From: Nitrososphaerota archaeon
GTDB lineage: Archaea; Thermoproteota; Nitrososphaeria; Nitrososphaerales; Gagatemarchaeaceae
DNA: 64,000 bases
Direction: 5' to 3'
Assembly (NCBI GenBank): GCA_016200045.1
Contig: JACQFN010000013.1
Span: 1 to 64,000 of the forward strand
Each line of letters opens with the position of its first letter. Position 1 is the stretch's first letter. The notes beneath the pieces were generated by a model that had not been told where the DNA came from, ran no database searches, and saw nothing but the letters and a program-made list of their open reading frames with translations. Of the stretch, positions 33,283-41,469 are shown piece after piece. Position numbers and translations under genes: made by a program.

Positions 33283-33828
33283 CTACCACTTGCTGAGGTC
33301 ACCCTCGAGGAGTCCAAGTCCGAGGTGGACCTGGTCGATGTGCTTGGAGAGCTCCTTCCTGTCCTTCATGGTGGCGCCGCAATAGGGGCAGGAAAGGACG
33401 CCGGGTTGGGCGAGCTCAGGAAGGGGCACGTGAACGTCCGGTCCCCCGCTTACCAGGTTCTTCTGGGTGACGAGCCCGAAGACCTTGCCGTCCCTCGTGA
33501 CCCCCAGCCTGCGGACGCCGAGCTTCGTCATCTTCGCGATTGCATCCCCTACTTTCGAAGCCCCGTCGACCGTCTCGACCGGAGCGGTCATGACCTCACT
33601 TACTTTCGTGGAGCCCGGAGCGAGGCCGAGGGCGACGACCTTGTACAGGATGTCGCGTTCAGTGACTATCCCCACGGGTGAGCCTCCTGCGATGACAAGC
33701 GCTTCCGTCGTTCCTTTTGACTTCATCAGGTTGGCAGCCTTTACGATGGTGTCCTCCGGAGAAAGCGAGACAAATTGAGTGGTGGCGAATTCGGCGACCC
33801 GCTCGTCCAGAGACTTCCGAAAGTCCAT
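33283..33828 (-). CDS. Tandem CBS-domain protein with C2H2-like zinc finger
   Basis: From ATG 33828 the protein has 181 residues. Two CBS domains (residues ~12-70, with GSPVGIVTERDILYKV, and ~78-130, with GKVFGLVTQKNLV) form a Bateman module that usually binds adenine nucleotides. They are followed by a zinc finger near the C-terminus (CPYCGATMKDRKELSKHIDQVH has two Cys and two His in spacing typical of C2H2 fingers). A TATA element lies at 33851-33860. The combination suggests an energy-sensing DNA- or RNA-binding regulator; the target is unknown. Confidence 0.85.
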   Translation of the reverse strand: MDFRKSLDERVAEFATTQFVSLSPEDTIVKAANLMKSKGTTEALVIAGGSPVGIVTERDILYKVVALGLAPGSTKVSEVMTAPVETVDGASKVGDAIAKMTKLGVRRLGVTRDGKVFGLVTQKNLVSGGPDVHVPLPELAQPGVLSCPYCGATMKDRKELSKHIDQVHLGLGLLEGDLSKW

Positions 33829-33850
33829 CTTGACCGCTCGAAGTTCGCGG

Positions 33851-33860
33851 TCTAAATAAG
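33851..33860 (-). promoter_or_regulatory. TATA box of the CBS gene
   Basis: Minus-strand cttatttaga lies 23-32 bp upstream of ATG 33828 and identifies the true start of the CBS/zinc-finger protein. Confidence 0.6.
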
Positions 33861-33876
33861 ATGTTGCACACCGAAG

Positions 33877-33884
33877 TCTTAAAG
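33877..33884 (+). promoter_or_regulatory. TATA box of the saccharopine-dehydrogenase-like gene
   Basis: The element tcttaaag sits 24-31 bp ahead of GTG 33908. It is separate from the divergent TATA box at 33851-33860. Confidence 0.55.
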
Positions 33885-33907
33885 CGACTTCCGCGACCCG
33901 TCGCAGC

Positions 33908-35032
33908 GTGAAGGCAGGGGTCCTGGGTTCCGGGATGATGGGCTCCGTGATGGCGAGAGATCTCGCTTCTTCTCCCGAGGTCGACAGCGTGACAGTATCA
34001 GACATCGACGAACAGAGGCTGGCGAGATTGAAACAGATTGTTGGTGGCAGGAAGCTCTCCGTCGAGACGCGCGACACGAAGGACAGGAGGAAGACCGCCG
34101 ACTTCCTGAAGGGGTTCGACGTTGTCGTATCGGCGCTTCCTCACGGCGTCGTCCACCAGGCAGACCTTGCTGCGGTCGACAGCGGGACTAAGATGGTCAA
34201 CATAGCCTTCGAAGACGAGCAGATGGAGCTCGACTCCGAGGCAAGGAGGAACGGGGCCCTGCTCATTCCTGGGTGCGGCGTAGCCCCGGGCCTGGGAGGG
34301 ATACTTCTCTCGAAGGCAGTCGCGGAAATAGACGCAGATGAGGGGCACATACTCGTGGGGGGCGTCCCTCAGAACCCACTCCCGCCCTTCGACTACAAGC
34401 TTGTGTTTTCGATAGTCGGACTTCTGAGAGAGTACATCGACGACGCCCGCGTCTTCAGGGACGGGAAGGTGGTCAAGGTCAAGCCATTCTCCACTCTCGA
34501 AACTGTGGAGTTTCCGGAACCGGTGGGAAAGATGGAGGCGTTCTGCACTGACGGCCTAGCCAGCCTCGTATACACAATGGGGGGGATGCGGGTCCTCGAC
34601 GAGAAGACGCTCAGGTGGCCGGGGCACGTGTCGAAGATGAACGTCCTGATGGACTCAGGGTACTTCTCGAAGGAGAAGCTCAGCTTCGGGGGCGCGATGG
34701 TCTCTCCCCTCGAGATGTCTTGGGCAGTTCTTGGGGGCAAGTTGGCCGAGGGCGATGCCAAGGACATGACAGTGATGAGGGTGATAGCGAAGGCCGGCGA
34801 GAAGAAGATAGTCTTCGACATGGTCGACAGGTACGACCAAGAGCGCGGGGTGACCTCCATGGGGAAGACCACGGGCTACACGGGGTCGATAGTCGCCCAG
34901 ATGGTGGGGTCAGGGGCCATCCAGGGAAAGGGAGTCCTTCCTCCCGAGATCGCGGTGAAAGGAAAGCTGGTCGGCAGGCTCCTCTCTGAGCTCTCCGCGA
35001 GGGGGGTCGAGATTCGCGAGACCAGAAGCTGA
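33908..35032 (+). CDS. Saccharopine dehydrogenase-family oxidoreductase
   Basis: A 374-residue NAD(P)-binding protein. The Rossmann loop is at the very start (VLGSGMMGSVMARDLA) and the substrate domain begins with the family marker NGALLIPGCGVAPGLGG near residue 116. Members include lysine dehydrogenases, saccharopine reductases and homospermidine-type enzymes. The sequence ends with a GVLPPEIAV segment common to them. The neighbours are catabolic dehydrogenases, so an amino-acid catabolic role is reasonable, but the substrate cannot be stated. Confidence 0.85.
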   Translation: MKAGVLGSGMMGSVMARDLASSPEVDSVTVSDIDEQRLARLKQIVGGRKLSVETRDTKDRRKTADFLKGFDVVVSALPHGVVHQADLAAVDSGTKMVNIAFEDEQMELDSEARRNGALLIPGCGVAPGLGGILLSKAVAEIDADEGHILVGGVPQNPLPPFDYKLVFSIVGLLREYIDDARVFRDGKVVKVKPFSTLETVEFPEPVGKMEAFCTDGLASLVYTMGGMRVLDEKTLRWPGHVSKMNVLMDSGYFSKEKLSFGGAMVSPLEMSWAVLGGKLAEGDAKDMTVMRVIAKAGEKKIVFDMVDRYDQERGVTSMGKTTGYTGSIVAQMVGSGAIQGKGVLPPEIAVKGKLVGRLLSELSARGVEIRETRS

Positions 35033-35038
35033 AGGGAG

Positions 35039-36526
35039 CTATCTTCGGACCCGCTCGCCCTGTTCAGTCAGCTGAAGGCTGATGTGTTTGGTCTGAAGGT
35101 ACTCCATCAGCCCTTCCATGCCTGTCTCTCTGCCGAGCCCGCTCTGTTTGTAGCCTCCGAACGGGACTTCCGGTCCCGGGTTCAGATGCCTGTTGACCCA
35201 GACAGTACCGGTCCTGATCCCCTGAGAGACCTTCATTATCCTGGGGAGGCTCCTTGACCAGAGGTCTCCCGCGAGGCCGAACCTCGAGTCGTTTGAAATC
35301 TCAATGGCCTCGTCTTCGTCGCGGAACGGGAGGACACAGAGGACTGGCCCGAACACCTCCTCCTGGAAAATCTTCATTTTCCGCTCCACCCCTTCGAATA
35401 TCGTGGGGCGGACGAAGTTCCCCTTCGCGTACTCGCCGTCGACCAATCTGTCCCCTCCGAGCGATAGCCTCGCACCCTCTTCCTTCGCAGAATCGATATA
35501 GCCGAGGACCCTCTCGAGCTGCCCCTTCGAGATGAGAGGGCCCATCTCGGTGGCCGGGTCCATCCCGTCCCCCACCTTGATCGCCCCCGCCGCCTCCTTG
35601 TATTTCCGCATGAAGTCGTCGTAGACGGTGTCCTGGACGAGGAGTCTGGAGCCTGCGTTGCACGACTGTCCTGCGCTCCTGAATATCGACCACACCGCAC
35701 CAGGGAGGGCCGCCTCCATGTTCGCGTCGTCGAAGACCAGGTCGGTGGACTTCCCTCCGCATTCGAGGTTCACCTTCTTCAGGTTGGCCGAAGCCATCTC
35801 CATTATCTTCCTCCCCGTCTCAGTCGACCCCGTGAAGGAGACCTTGTCCACCTTCCCGTTCTTGACGAGCTCCGCCCCCACCTTGTCCCCCGGCCCTGTC
35901 ACCGCGTTGATGACCCCTGGCGGGACGCCGTCTATAGAAGCGAGGAGCTCGATGAACCTCATCGATATCCCTGAGGTGTTCGCCGATGGCTTGATCACAA
36001 CTGTGCACCCCGCGGCGAGCGCGGGTCCCAGCTTCCACGAGAGGAGCGAAATCGGCGAATTCCAGGGGACTATGAGGCCGCACACCCCGACCGGCTCGTG
36101 AACAACCAGGCTGATGTCCGCGCCGCTGTATCTGGGTACCTTGCCTACGACATGCCTCGCGGCGGACGAGTAGTACTCAAGGACGTTCGCGGCGTTCAGG
36201 AGTTCCCCCTTCGCGTCGGCCAGCGGCTTCCCGTTCTCCAGGGTGAGCAGGACAGACAGGCCCCCGATCTCCCTCCTTACGACCTCGGCCGCTTCCCTCA
36301 GGACCTTCGCCCTTTCAGAGGGCCGCTTGGAACTCCACGCCCCCGAGTCGAAGGCTTTCCTTGCCTCTTCGACTGCGGAGGAGACGTCCTCCGGTGTCGA
36401 GCGGGCGGCCCTTGATACGAGGTCCCCGTTCGCCGGATTCCTGCTCTCGATGTATCCGTCCGAGGGCTTCTGCCACTTGCCGCCGATGTAGTTGGAGTAG
36501 GTCTTCACTTCGTTCTTTGCCTGCAA
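35039..36526 (-). CDS. Aldehyde dehydrogenase, HpaE-like
   Basis: A 495-residue aldehyde dehydrogenase with PWNSPISLLSWKLGPALAAG (near residue 153), the base Glu in NLECGGKSTDL (near residue 253), and the catalytic Cys in SAGQSCNAGSRLLVQ (near residue 289). In the meta-cleavage route the ring-opened semialdehyde (5-carboxymethyl-2-hydroxymuconate semialdehyde) is oxidised by HpaE, a member of this family. Position beside the ADC-like, FAH-family, HpaB and HpaD genes makes that role the best guess. It is the second gene after the ADC-like gene on the minus strand. Confidence 0.9.
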   Translation of the reverse strand: MQAKNEVKTYSNYIGGKWQKPSDGYIESRNPANGDLVSRAARSTPEDVSSAVEEARKAFDSGAWSSKRPSERAKVLREAAEVVRREIGGLSVLLTLENGKPLADAKGELLNAANVLEYYSSAARHVVGKVPRYSGADISLVVHEPVGVCGLIVPWNSPISLLSWKLGPALAAGCTVVIKPSANTSGISMRFIELLASIDGVPPGVINAVTGPGDKVGAELVKNGKVDKVSFTGSTETGRKIMEMASANLKKVNLECGGKSTDLVFDDANMEAALPGAVWSIFRSAGQSCNAGSRLLVQDTVYDDFMRKYKEAAGAIKVGDGMDPATEMGPLISKGQLERVLGYIDSAKEEGARLSLGGDRLVDGEYAKGNFVRPTIFEGVERKMKIFQEEVFGPVLCVLPFRDEDEAIEISNDSRFGLAGDLWSRSLPRIMKVSQGIRTGTVWVNRHLNPGPEVPFGGYKQSGLGRETGMEGLMEYLQTKHISLQLTEQGERVRR

Positions 36527-36553
36527 ACCTCTCTCAACGATGTCTGACGCGAT

Positions 36554-37315
36554 TTAACGATTGCTCCCTGTCGCAAGGACCTTGGAGCCGGATATAGTGA
36601 ACCCCGAACTGTACGCGGCTCCCGAGGTCACGGTCAGGTCACCGATGCCGAGCGAGCATGACGCCTCCCCACTCCCCACCCAGACCCTCGACACCGTGCT
36701 GTTGGATTTCAGGATCTCGACGGGCTCGTCGACGAAGCCCTGCGTGGGATCGGTCTGGGGGAACCTGCGATATCCGAAGGTGGTCCCGAACGGGGGGAGG
36801 TCTTCCGGCGTTCCGGCCCTTTCGATTTCGACCTTCACTGACACGGTCACTTCCCTTCCTTTCATGCAGAACCCTGAAAGCGAGGTGCCTGGCCCCTCCG
36901 GTTTGAGGCCTGGGTTGAGCGGGTGAAGCCTGCTCATCGCTATCATGTCGGCGAGTCGCTTCTGGTACCCGTTGAGCAGACCCCTCATCAGCGAGAACTC
37001 GGTGGTGACCCACATGACAGGAAAGAAGACCCCGGGCCGACCTCCGAAGGTGCATCTGAGCCCCACCGCCGCCTCCGAGTAGACGGTCCGATCGGGCCTG
37101 TCTGCGACCATCCCCGCCCCATTGTCGCTGACCGATACTATCTCGCAGACGTAGGCGATGCCGGTACCGTCTCCGACCTGGAATGGATGGGGGACAAGGC
37201 CCTGCAGCTTAGAGCGGTCCGCGCGGAAGTAGGCGGTCAGGTAGTCAGCACCATAATGCCAAGGGCCGCGTTCGATCGCCGAAGAGTCCCCGGGGACGAA
37301 GGGATGGTCGATCAT
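36554..37315 (-). CDS. Acetoacetate decarboxylase-family protein
   Basis: From ATG 37315 the protein is 253 residues. It has the ADC-fold segments (VPHPFQVGDGTGIAYVCEI, then FFPVMWVTTEFSLMRG) and a lysine at the position of the Schiff-base catalytic residue (GYQKRLADM, near residue 120). Family members decarboxylate beta-keto acids or act as aldolase-dehydratases. In this cluster it could process a ring-cleavage product, an inference from context. It is probably co-transcribed with the aldehyde dehydrogenase 27 bp downstream and shares a TATA element with the divergent FAH-family gene. Confidence 0.85.
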   Translation of the reverse strand: MIDHPFVPGDSSAIERGPWHYGADYLTAYFRADRSKLQGLVPHPFQVGDGTGIAYVCEIVSVSDNGAGMVADRPDRTVYSEAAVGLRCTFGGRPGVFFPVMWVTTEFSLMRGLLNGYQKRLADMIAMSRLHPLNPGLKPEGPGTSLSGFCMKGREVTVSVKVEIERAGTPEDLPPFGTTFGYRRFPQTDPTQGFVDEPVEILKSNSTVSRVWVGSGEASCSLGIGDLTVTSGAAYSSGFTISGSKVLATGSNR

Positions 37316-37335
37316 ATGTCCGCGGGGCGGCTTAA

Positions 37336-37345
37336 GAGTATAAAG
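37336..37345. promoter_or_regulatory. TATA element shared by two divergent catabolic operons
   Basis: A single AT-rich core (agagtataaa, reading tttatactct on the other strand) lies in GC-rich DNA, 24-27 bp from each of two start codons: ATG 37315 (minus) and GTG 37369 (plus). One pre-initiation site, or two facing ones on the same box, would serve the ADC-like and aldehyde-dehydrogenase genes and the FAH-to-HpaD operon. Confidence 0.6.
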
Positions 37346-37368
37346 CATTCACATGCCGGCTGGCCCCC

Positions 37369-38265
37369 GTGAAGGTCGCCGCGTTCAGGCTGCGGAACGA
37401 GCGGGTCGAGGACGAGAGGATGGGCCTCGTCGAGGCGGACGCTGTGACTGAACCAAAGTCGAGGGCAAGCCTGATCGCACTCCTGCGGGGGGGCGGCGTT
37501 CTAGGCAGTGACGACGGGGGCGTATCACATCCCATTTCTGACGTGGTCATTGGCCCCCCAGTCCGGAGGCCGGGGAAGATCGTCGCCGCCATCGTGAACA
37601 CGCATGGGATGCTCGGAGGGGACGCGAAGCTGGAATGGCCCAGGCTGGACATGAAGGCGCCCAGCACGGTGATCGGGCCCGGTGAGACGGTGATTGCCCC
37701 TCCCGAGGGGATAAGGCCGGAGGTGGAGCTCGCAGCGGTGATCGGAGGGACGCTGGCGCGCGCGTCGAAGCAGGAGTCACGCGCGGGCATCTTCGGCTTT
37801 ACGATACTCAACGACGTGACCTGCCCCAGCGACTCGAAGGCAGACGCCTACGACGCAGTCAGGAGGAACAGGGCGACGGGGAGGCTGGAGATGACGAGGC
37901 TCAGGGGCCCGCTGTTCCGCTCGAAGAATCACGACACATTCTGCCCGACCGGTCCGTGGGTGGTGACCCCAGACGAGTTCGCGAAGACCAGGGATCCGAT
38001 GATGACCACGAAGTTCGAGGGGACTCTCGTCCAGAAGGGTCGGCTCTCCGAGTACATCTTCTCCCCCGAGGAGCTCGTGTCCTACGTTTCCGGGTTCCTG
38101 ACCCTTGAGCCAGGGGACCTGGTGTCGTGCGGGAGCGTCGGATGGGCCCCTGGAGTCCTCGGAGGACTCGACCCGACAGAATACATCCTCCCGGGGAAGA
38201 AAGGGTCCTTGGAACTCGAAATAGAGGGGATAGGTGTGCTGCGGAATCCGGTGGCCATCAGGTAG
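37369..38265 (+). CDS. Fumarylacetoacetate hydrolase-family protein, HpaG-like
   Basis: A 298-residue protein whose C-terminal FAH domain has the metal-binding pattern PEVELAAVIGG (near residue 120) and downstream FTILNDVTC. Related enzymes HpaG and HpaH decarboxylate or hydrate homoprotocatechuate ring-cleavage acids. The N-terminal ~70 residues form the usual small leading domain. Upstream of a NicO-like gene, HpaB and HpaD on the same strand, it likely acts after the aldehyde dehydrogenase step. Start GTG, leaderless. Confidence 0.88.
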   Translation: MKVAAFRLRNERVEDERMGLVEADAVTEPKSRASLIALLRGGGVLGSDDGGVSHPISDVVIGPPVRRPGKIVAAIVNTHGMLGGDAKLEWPRLDMKAPSTVIGPGETVIAPPEGIRPEVELAAVIGGTLARASKQESRAGIFGFTILNDVTCPSDSKADAYDAVRRNRATGRLEMTRLRGPLFRSKNHDTFCPTGPWVVTPDEFAKTRDPMMTTKFEGTLVQKGRLSEYIFSPEELVSYVSGFLTLEPGDLVSCGSVGWAPGVLGGLDPTEYILPGKKGSLELEIEGIGVLRNPVAIR

Positions 38266-38267
38266 GA

Positions 38268-38906
38268 ATGGCCGACCCCGAAACTCTCCTGATTGCCGCC
38301 GCACTTGTCGGAGCCATACACATCTCGGCCCCCGACCACTGGGTCACCCTCTGCGTGGTGGGCAGGACGAGCGGATGGGGGACCGGGAGGCTCCTCTATG
38401 TTGGCGTCGCTACCGCGGCTGGTCATTCGATCCTTTCCGTCGCGCTCGGCCTGCTCGTCGTGGGCGCGGGGCTGCTGTTCGCTGGTTCGGCCGCTACGCT
38501 GATCGCAGAGGCGACGGGGGTCGTAATGATCGTGGCCGGTGTCGGCTATGGGCTTTGGCAGTTTGCGCCGCGGAAACGCCGTGAAGTAAAGAGCGAAGGC
38601 GCCGAAGCTCAGGCTCGAACCCAAAAGGGGTTCAGGTTTCGGCACTTCGCCCTCATCGGGGCCGCCCTCTCACCCGACCTGACGATCCTTCCCATTCTGC
38701 TTGTAGCAATGCCCGAAGGCTTTGGTCTCGCCCTCGACGCGGCGCTCGTCTTCGGGGTGGTCTCAGTCGTAACGCTCCCCGTCCTTTTGCTCATAGGCTC
38801 GAAGGGCCTCGCCCGCGCCTTCGAGAGGATCCCTCCAACGTACAACGACGCGCTCCTGGGCTTCGTGGTCGCGGCCGTCGGAGCCTACACCCTTGTGACG
38901 GGCTGA
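38268..38906 (+). CDS. NicO/UreH-like membrane protein
   Basis: The 212-residue protein has five to six membrane segments. It carries a metal-transport signature at the end of the first segment (AIHISAPDHWVTL), like the HxxxxDH motif of nickel/cobalt transporters and UreH/NicO proteins, and a second matching region SPDLTILPILLV in the second half. The ATG is two bases after the stop of the FAH-family gene, so they are co-transcribed. It may move a divalent metal; supply to the metal-dependent dioxygenase is only a guess. Confidence 0.7.
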   Translation: MADPETLLIAAALVGAIHISAPDHWVTLCVVGRTSGWGTGRLLYVGVATAAGHSILSVALGLLVVGAGLLFAGSAATLIAEATGVVMIVAGVGYGLWQFAPRKRREVKSEGAEAQARTQKGFRFRHFALIGAALSPDLTILPILLVAMPEGFGLALDAALVFGVVSVVTLPVLLLIGSKGLARAFERIPPTYNDALLGFVVAAVGAYTLVTG

Positions 38907-39008
38907 GCCTGACGGAACGGGGGAAAGCTAAAGTAGAGTGGGAGGTCCGAGCCCTTTGGTAGCGGTGAGGGCAAACCTTTCGTCCCCTTCCGAAGGAGTC
39001 TCCTGAGC

Positions 39009-40463
39009 TTGGGGGCGCGTGAGGGCCGCTCCTTCCTCGAGAGGCTTGACCGGACGCCGAGGACGGTCTGGTATGGAAACCAAAAGATAACCGGGAAGGT
39101 TTCCGAGCATCCTGCGTTTTCAGGGATCGCGAAGACGATTTCGGAGCTCTACGATATCCAGTCCGAGCCGTCGAACGCCGATTTGATGACGTATCCCTCC
39201 CCGACAACAGAAGAGAGGGTAGGGCTCAGCTTCCTTCAACCTAAGACCCCTGCTGATGTCTCGAAGCGGACCGGCATGATGAAGCGCTGGGCGGACCATT
39301 CTGGGGGCATGCTCGGCCGCACGCCCGACTATCTGAACAGCTCAATAATGGCGATGGCAGGGGCATCCGCGTTCTTCGGGACGGAGGGGAGGGACTACGC
39401 AACCAACATCAGAGGATATTACGAATACGTCAGGGAAAACGACCTCCTTCTGACCCACACCCTCATCAACCCGCAGGTGAACCGAAGCGTGGGCCCTTCG
39501 AAGCAGGCAGACCCGTTCACGGCGGCGAGGGTGCTGGAGAAGAACTCGGAAGGAGTCGTGGTCAGGGGGGCGAGGATGCTAGCGACCCTCCCGATAGCGG
39601 ACGAAATCATGGTGTTCCCCTCGACGGTGATCAGGTCTGGACAGGACGACATGCCGTACGCGATCGCATTCGCGCTCCCCGTGAGCGCCAAGGGGCTGAA
39701 GTTCATCTGCCGTGAGTCGTTCGCTTCAGACTCGCAGTACGACCATCCTCTGGCTTCAAGGTTCGACGAACAAGACGCCGTCGTGGTCTTCGAGGACGTG
39801 CTCGTGCCCTGGGACAGGGTCTTCATTCTCGAGGACCCGGAGCGGGCGAACAAGGTCAGCGAGGCGACCGACGCCATCGTGTTCATGGCGCAGCAGGCGA
39901 CAGTGAGAGAAATTGCGAAGGCGGAATTCGTCGCGGGACTCGCCACCATCGTGGCCGAGACTATAGGAGCGGACCAGTTCCCGCACGTCCAGGAAAAAGT
40001 GACGGAAATCCTCCTCATCGCGGAATCGATGAAGGCGTTCCTCAGGTCGAGCGAGGCGAACGCCGCAGTCAACCGCTGGGGGATGATGACCCCCGACTAC
40101 GTCCCGATAAATTCCGCGCGCAACCTGTGGCCGCGAGCCGCCCCGACCCTGGCTGTCGTGTTGAAACAGATTGGTGCCAGCGGACTCATGGCGATCCCTC
40201 CGGAAGGGATCCTAGAGTCTGAAGCAAGGGCTGACGTGGACAGGTACTACCAGGGCAAGGGCGTCGGCGCCGAGGAGAGGATCAAGACCTTCAAGCTCGC
40301 CTGGGACGTGGCTGGAAGCTCGTTCGGCGGAAGGCAGGAGCTGTACGAGAGGTTCTTCTTTGGAGACCCGGTCAGGATGGCCAGCGCATATTACGCGTGG
40401 TACAACAAGGAGCCGTACAAAGAACGGGTAAGGGACTTCCTTCGCCGGGAAAGACCGGAATGA
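39009..40463 (+). CDS. hpaB: 4-hydroxyphenylacetate 3-monooxygenase, oxygenase component
   Basis: HpaB hydroxylates 4-hydroxyphenylacetate (or related phenols) to the catechol using reduced FAD supplied by HpaC. The 484-residue length is right for the family. The N-terminal region (LERLDRTPRTVWYGNQKI, then VSEHPAF) and the C-terminal helical part (FGGRQELYERFFFGDPVRM) match it, as does the central DQDAVVVFEDVLVPW-type stretch (here EQDAVVVFEDVLVPW). The start is TTG at 39009. It overlaps the HpaD gene by four bases (ATGA), which links hydroxylation and ring cleavage. Confidence 0.93.
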   Translation: MGAREGRSFLERLDRTPRTVWYGNQKITGKVSEHPAFSGIAKTISELYDIQSEPSNADLMTYPSPTTEERVGLSFLQPKTPADVSKRTGMMKRWADHSGGMLGRTPDYLNSSIMAMAGASAFFGTEGRDYATNIRGYYEYVRENDLLLTHTLINPQVNRSVGPSKQADPFTAARVLEKNSEGVVVRGARMLATLPIADEIMVFPSTVIRSGQDDMPYAIAFALPVSAKGLKFICRESFASDSQYDHPLASRFDEQDAVVVFEDVLVPWDRVFILEDPERANKVSEATDAIVFMAQQATVREIAKAEFVAGLATIVAETIGADQFPHVQEKVTEILLIAESMKAFLRSSEANAAVNRWGMMTPDYVPINSARNLWPRAAPTLAVVLKQIGASGLMAIPPEGILESEARADVDRYYQGKGVGAEERIKTFKLAWDVAGSSFGGRQELYERFFFGDPVRMASAYYAWYNKEPYKERVRDFLRRERPE

Positions 40464-41467
40464 GTTCGGGGCGAACCGGTTTCAACATCGTTCGCGCAGG
40501 ACACATCGAATACCTGGTCACCGACCTCAAGCGTGCACGAAGGTTCTACGCCGACGTCCTGGGGTTCGTGGTCACAGACTCTGACTCGCGCCACGTTTTC
40601 CTCAGGGGGCTCGAGGAGAGGCAGCATCACTCTTTGACACTGACAAGGTCTGACGCTCCCGGCGTGGGCCATTTCGCGTTCCGGGTCGCCGACGACGGTG
40701 ACCTCGATGCCCTGGGGGTCCTCATGAAGAAGCGAGGATGCAAGTTCTGGTGGTCCGATGGCGAAGAGGAGGGCGTAGGGAAGGCGCTCAGGGTGCATGA
40801 CCCGTTCGGTTTCCCCGTCGAGTTCTACGCGGACATGAAGAAGGAGCCGTGGATGCTGCAGAGGTTCGACAAATACAGGGGAGGGAGCGTGATGAGGCTC
40901 GACCACTTCAACTTGGCGGTCCCGAGCGTCGAGGAAGCGTTCGACTGGTACACCAGCGCACTTGGTTTCGTCTGCACTGAAACGACGGAGACGGAGGGTT
41001 CCGAGCCCGAGCTGTGGGCGGCCTGGCTGAGGCGCAAGCAGACTTGCCACGACGTCGCGCTTATGACCGGGAAGGGGCCTCGGGTCCATCACGCCGGATT
41101 CACCGTGGCGGACAGGCAGTCCATCATGGACTGTGCTGACGTCCTCGGCGCGACCGGGTACGTCGGCTCGATGGAGAGGGGTCCGGGGAGGCATGGGATA
41201 TCGAACGCGTTCTTCCTCTACCTGCGGGACCCCGACGGCAATAGGCTCGAGCTCTACACGGGGGACTACCTGAGCGCCGACCCTGACTGGGAGCCAATAC
41301 GGTGGAAGCTGAACGACCCCCAGAGGCAGACCTTCTGGGGAGCCCCTTCCCCCCCCAGCTGGTTCAACGACGCGATGAAGGTAAGGTCGTTCGGGGCGAG
41401 TGGGTTCGTCAAGGTGCGCCGGGCAAAGATCGTTGACAGGCCGGACCCTCTGACGCCGGCCCACTAA
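40460..41467 (+). CDS. hpaD: Homoprotocatechuate (3,4-dihydroxyphenylacetate) 2,3-dioxygenase
   Basis: Extradiol ring-cleaving dioxygenase of the VOC fold, 335 residues, with two VOC modules. The catalytic second module has metal ligands in RLDHFNLAV (near residue 150), PRVHHAGFTV (near residue 210) and NRLELYTGDY (near residue 265). The C-terminal tail YLSADPDWEPIRW followed by DPQRQTFWG is characteristic of homoprotocatechuate dioxygenases of the MndD/HPCD type, which use Mn or Fe. ATG 40460 overlaps the hpaB stop codon. Confidence 0.93.
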   Translation: MSSGRTGFNIVRAGHIEYLVTDLKRARRFYADVLGFVVTDSDSRHVFLRGLEERQHHSLTLTRSDAPGVGHFAFRVADDGDLDALGVLMKKRGCKFWWSDGEEEGVGKALRVHDPFGFPVEFYADMKKEPWMLQRFDKYRGGSVMRLDHFNLAVPSVEEAFDWYTSALGFVCTETTETEGSEPELWAAWLRRKQTCHDVALMTGKGPRVHHAGFTVADRQSIMDCADVLGATGYVGSMERGPGRHGISNAFFLYLRDPDGNRLELYTGDYLSADPDWEPIRWKLNDPQRQTFWGAPSPPSWFNDAMKVRSFGASGFVKVRRAKIVDRPDPLTPAH

Positions 41468-41469
41468 GG

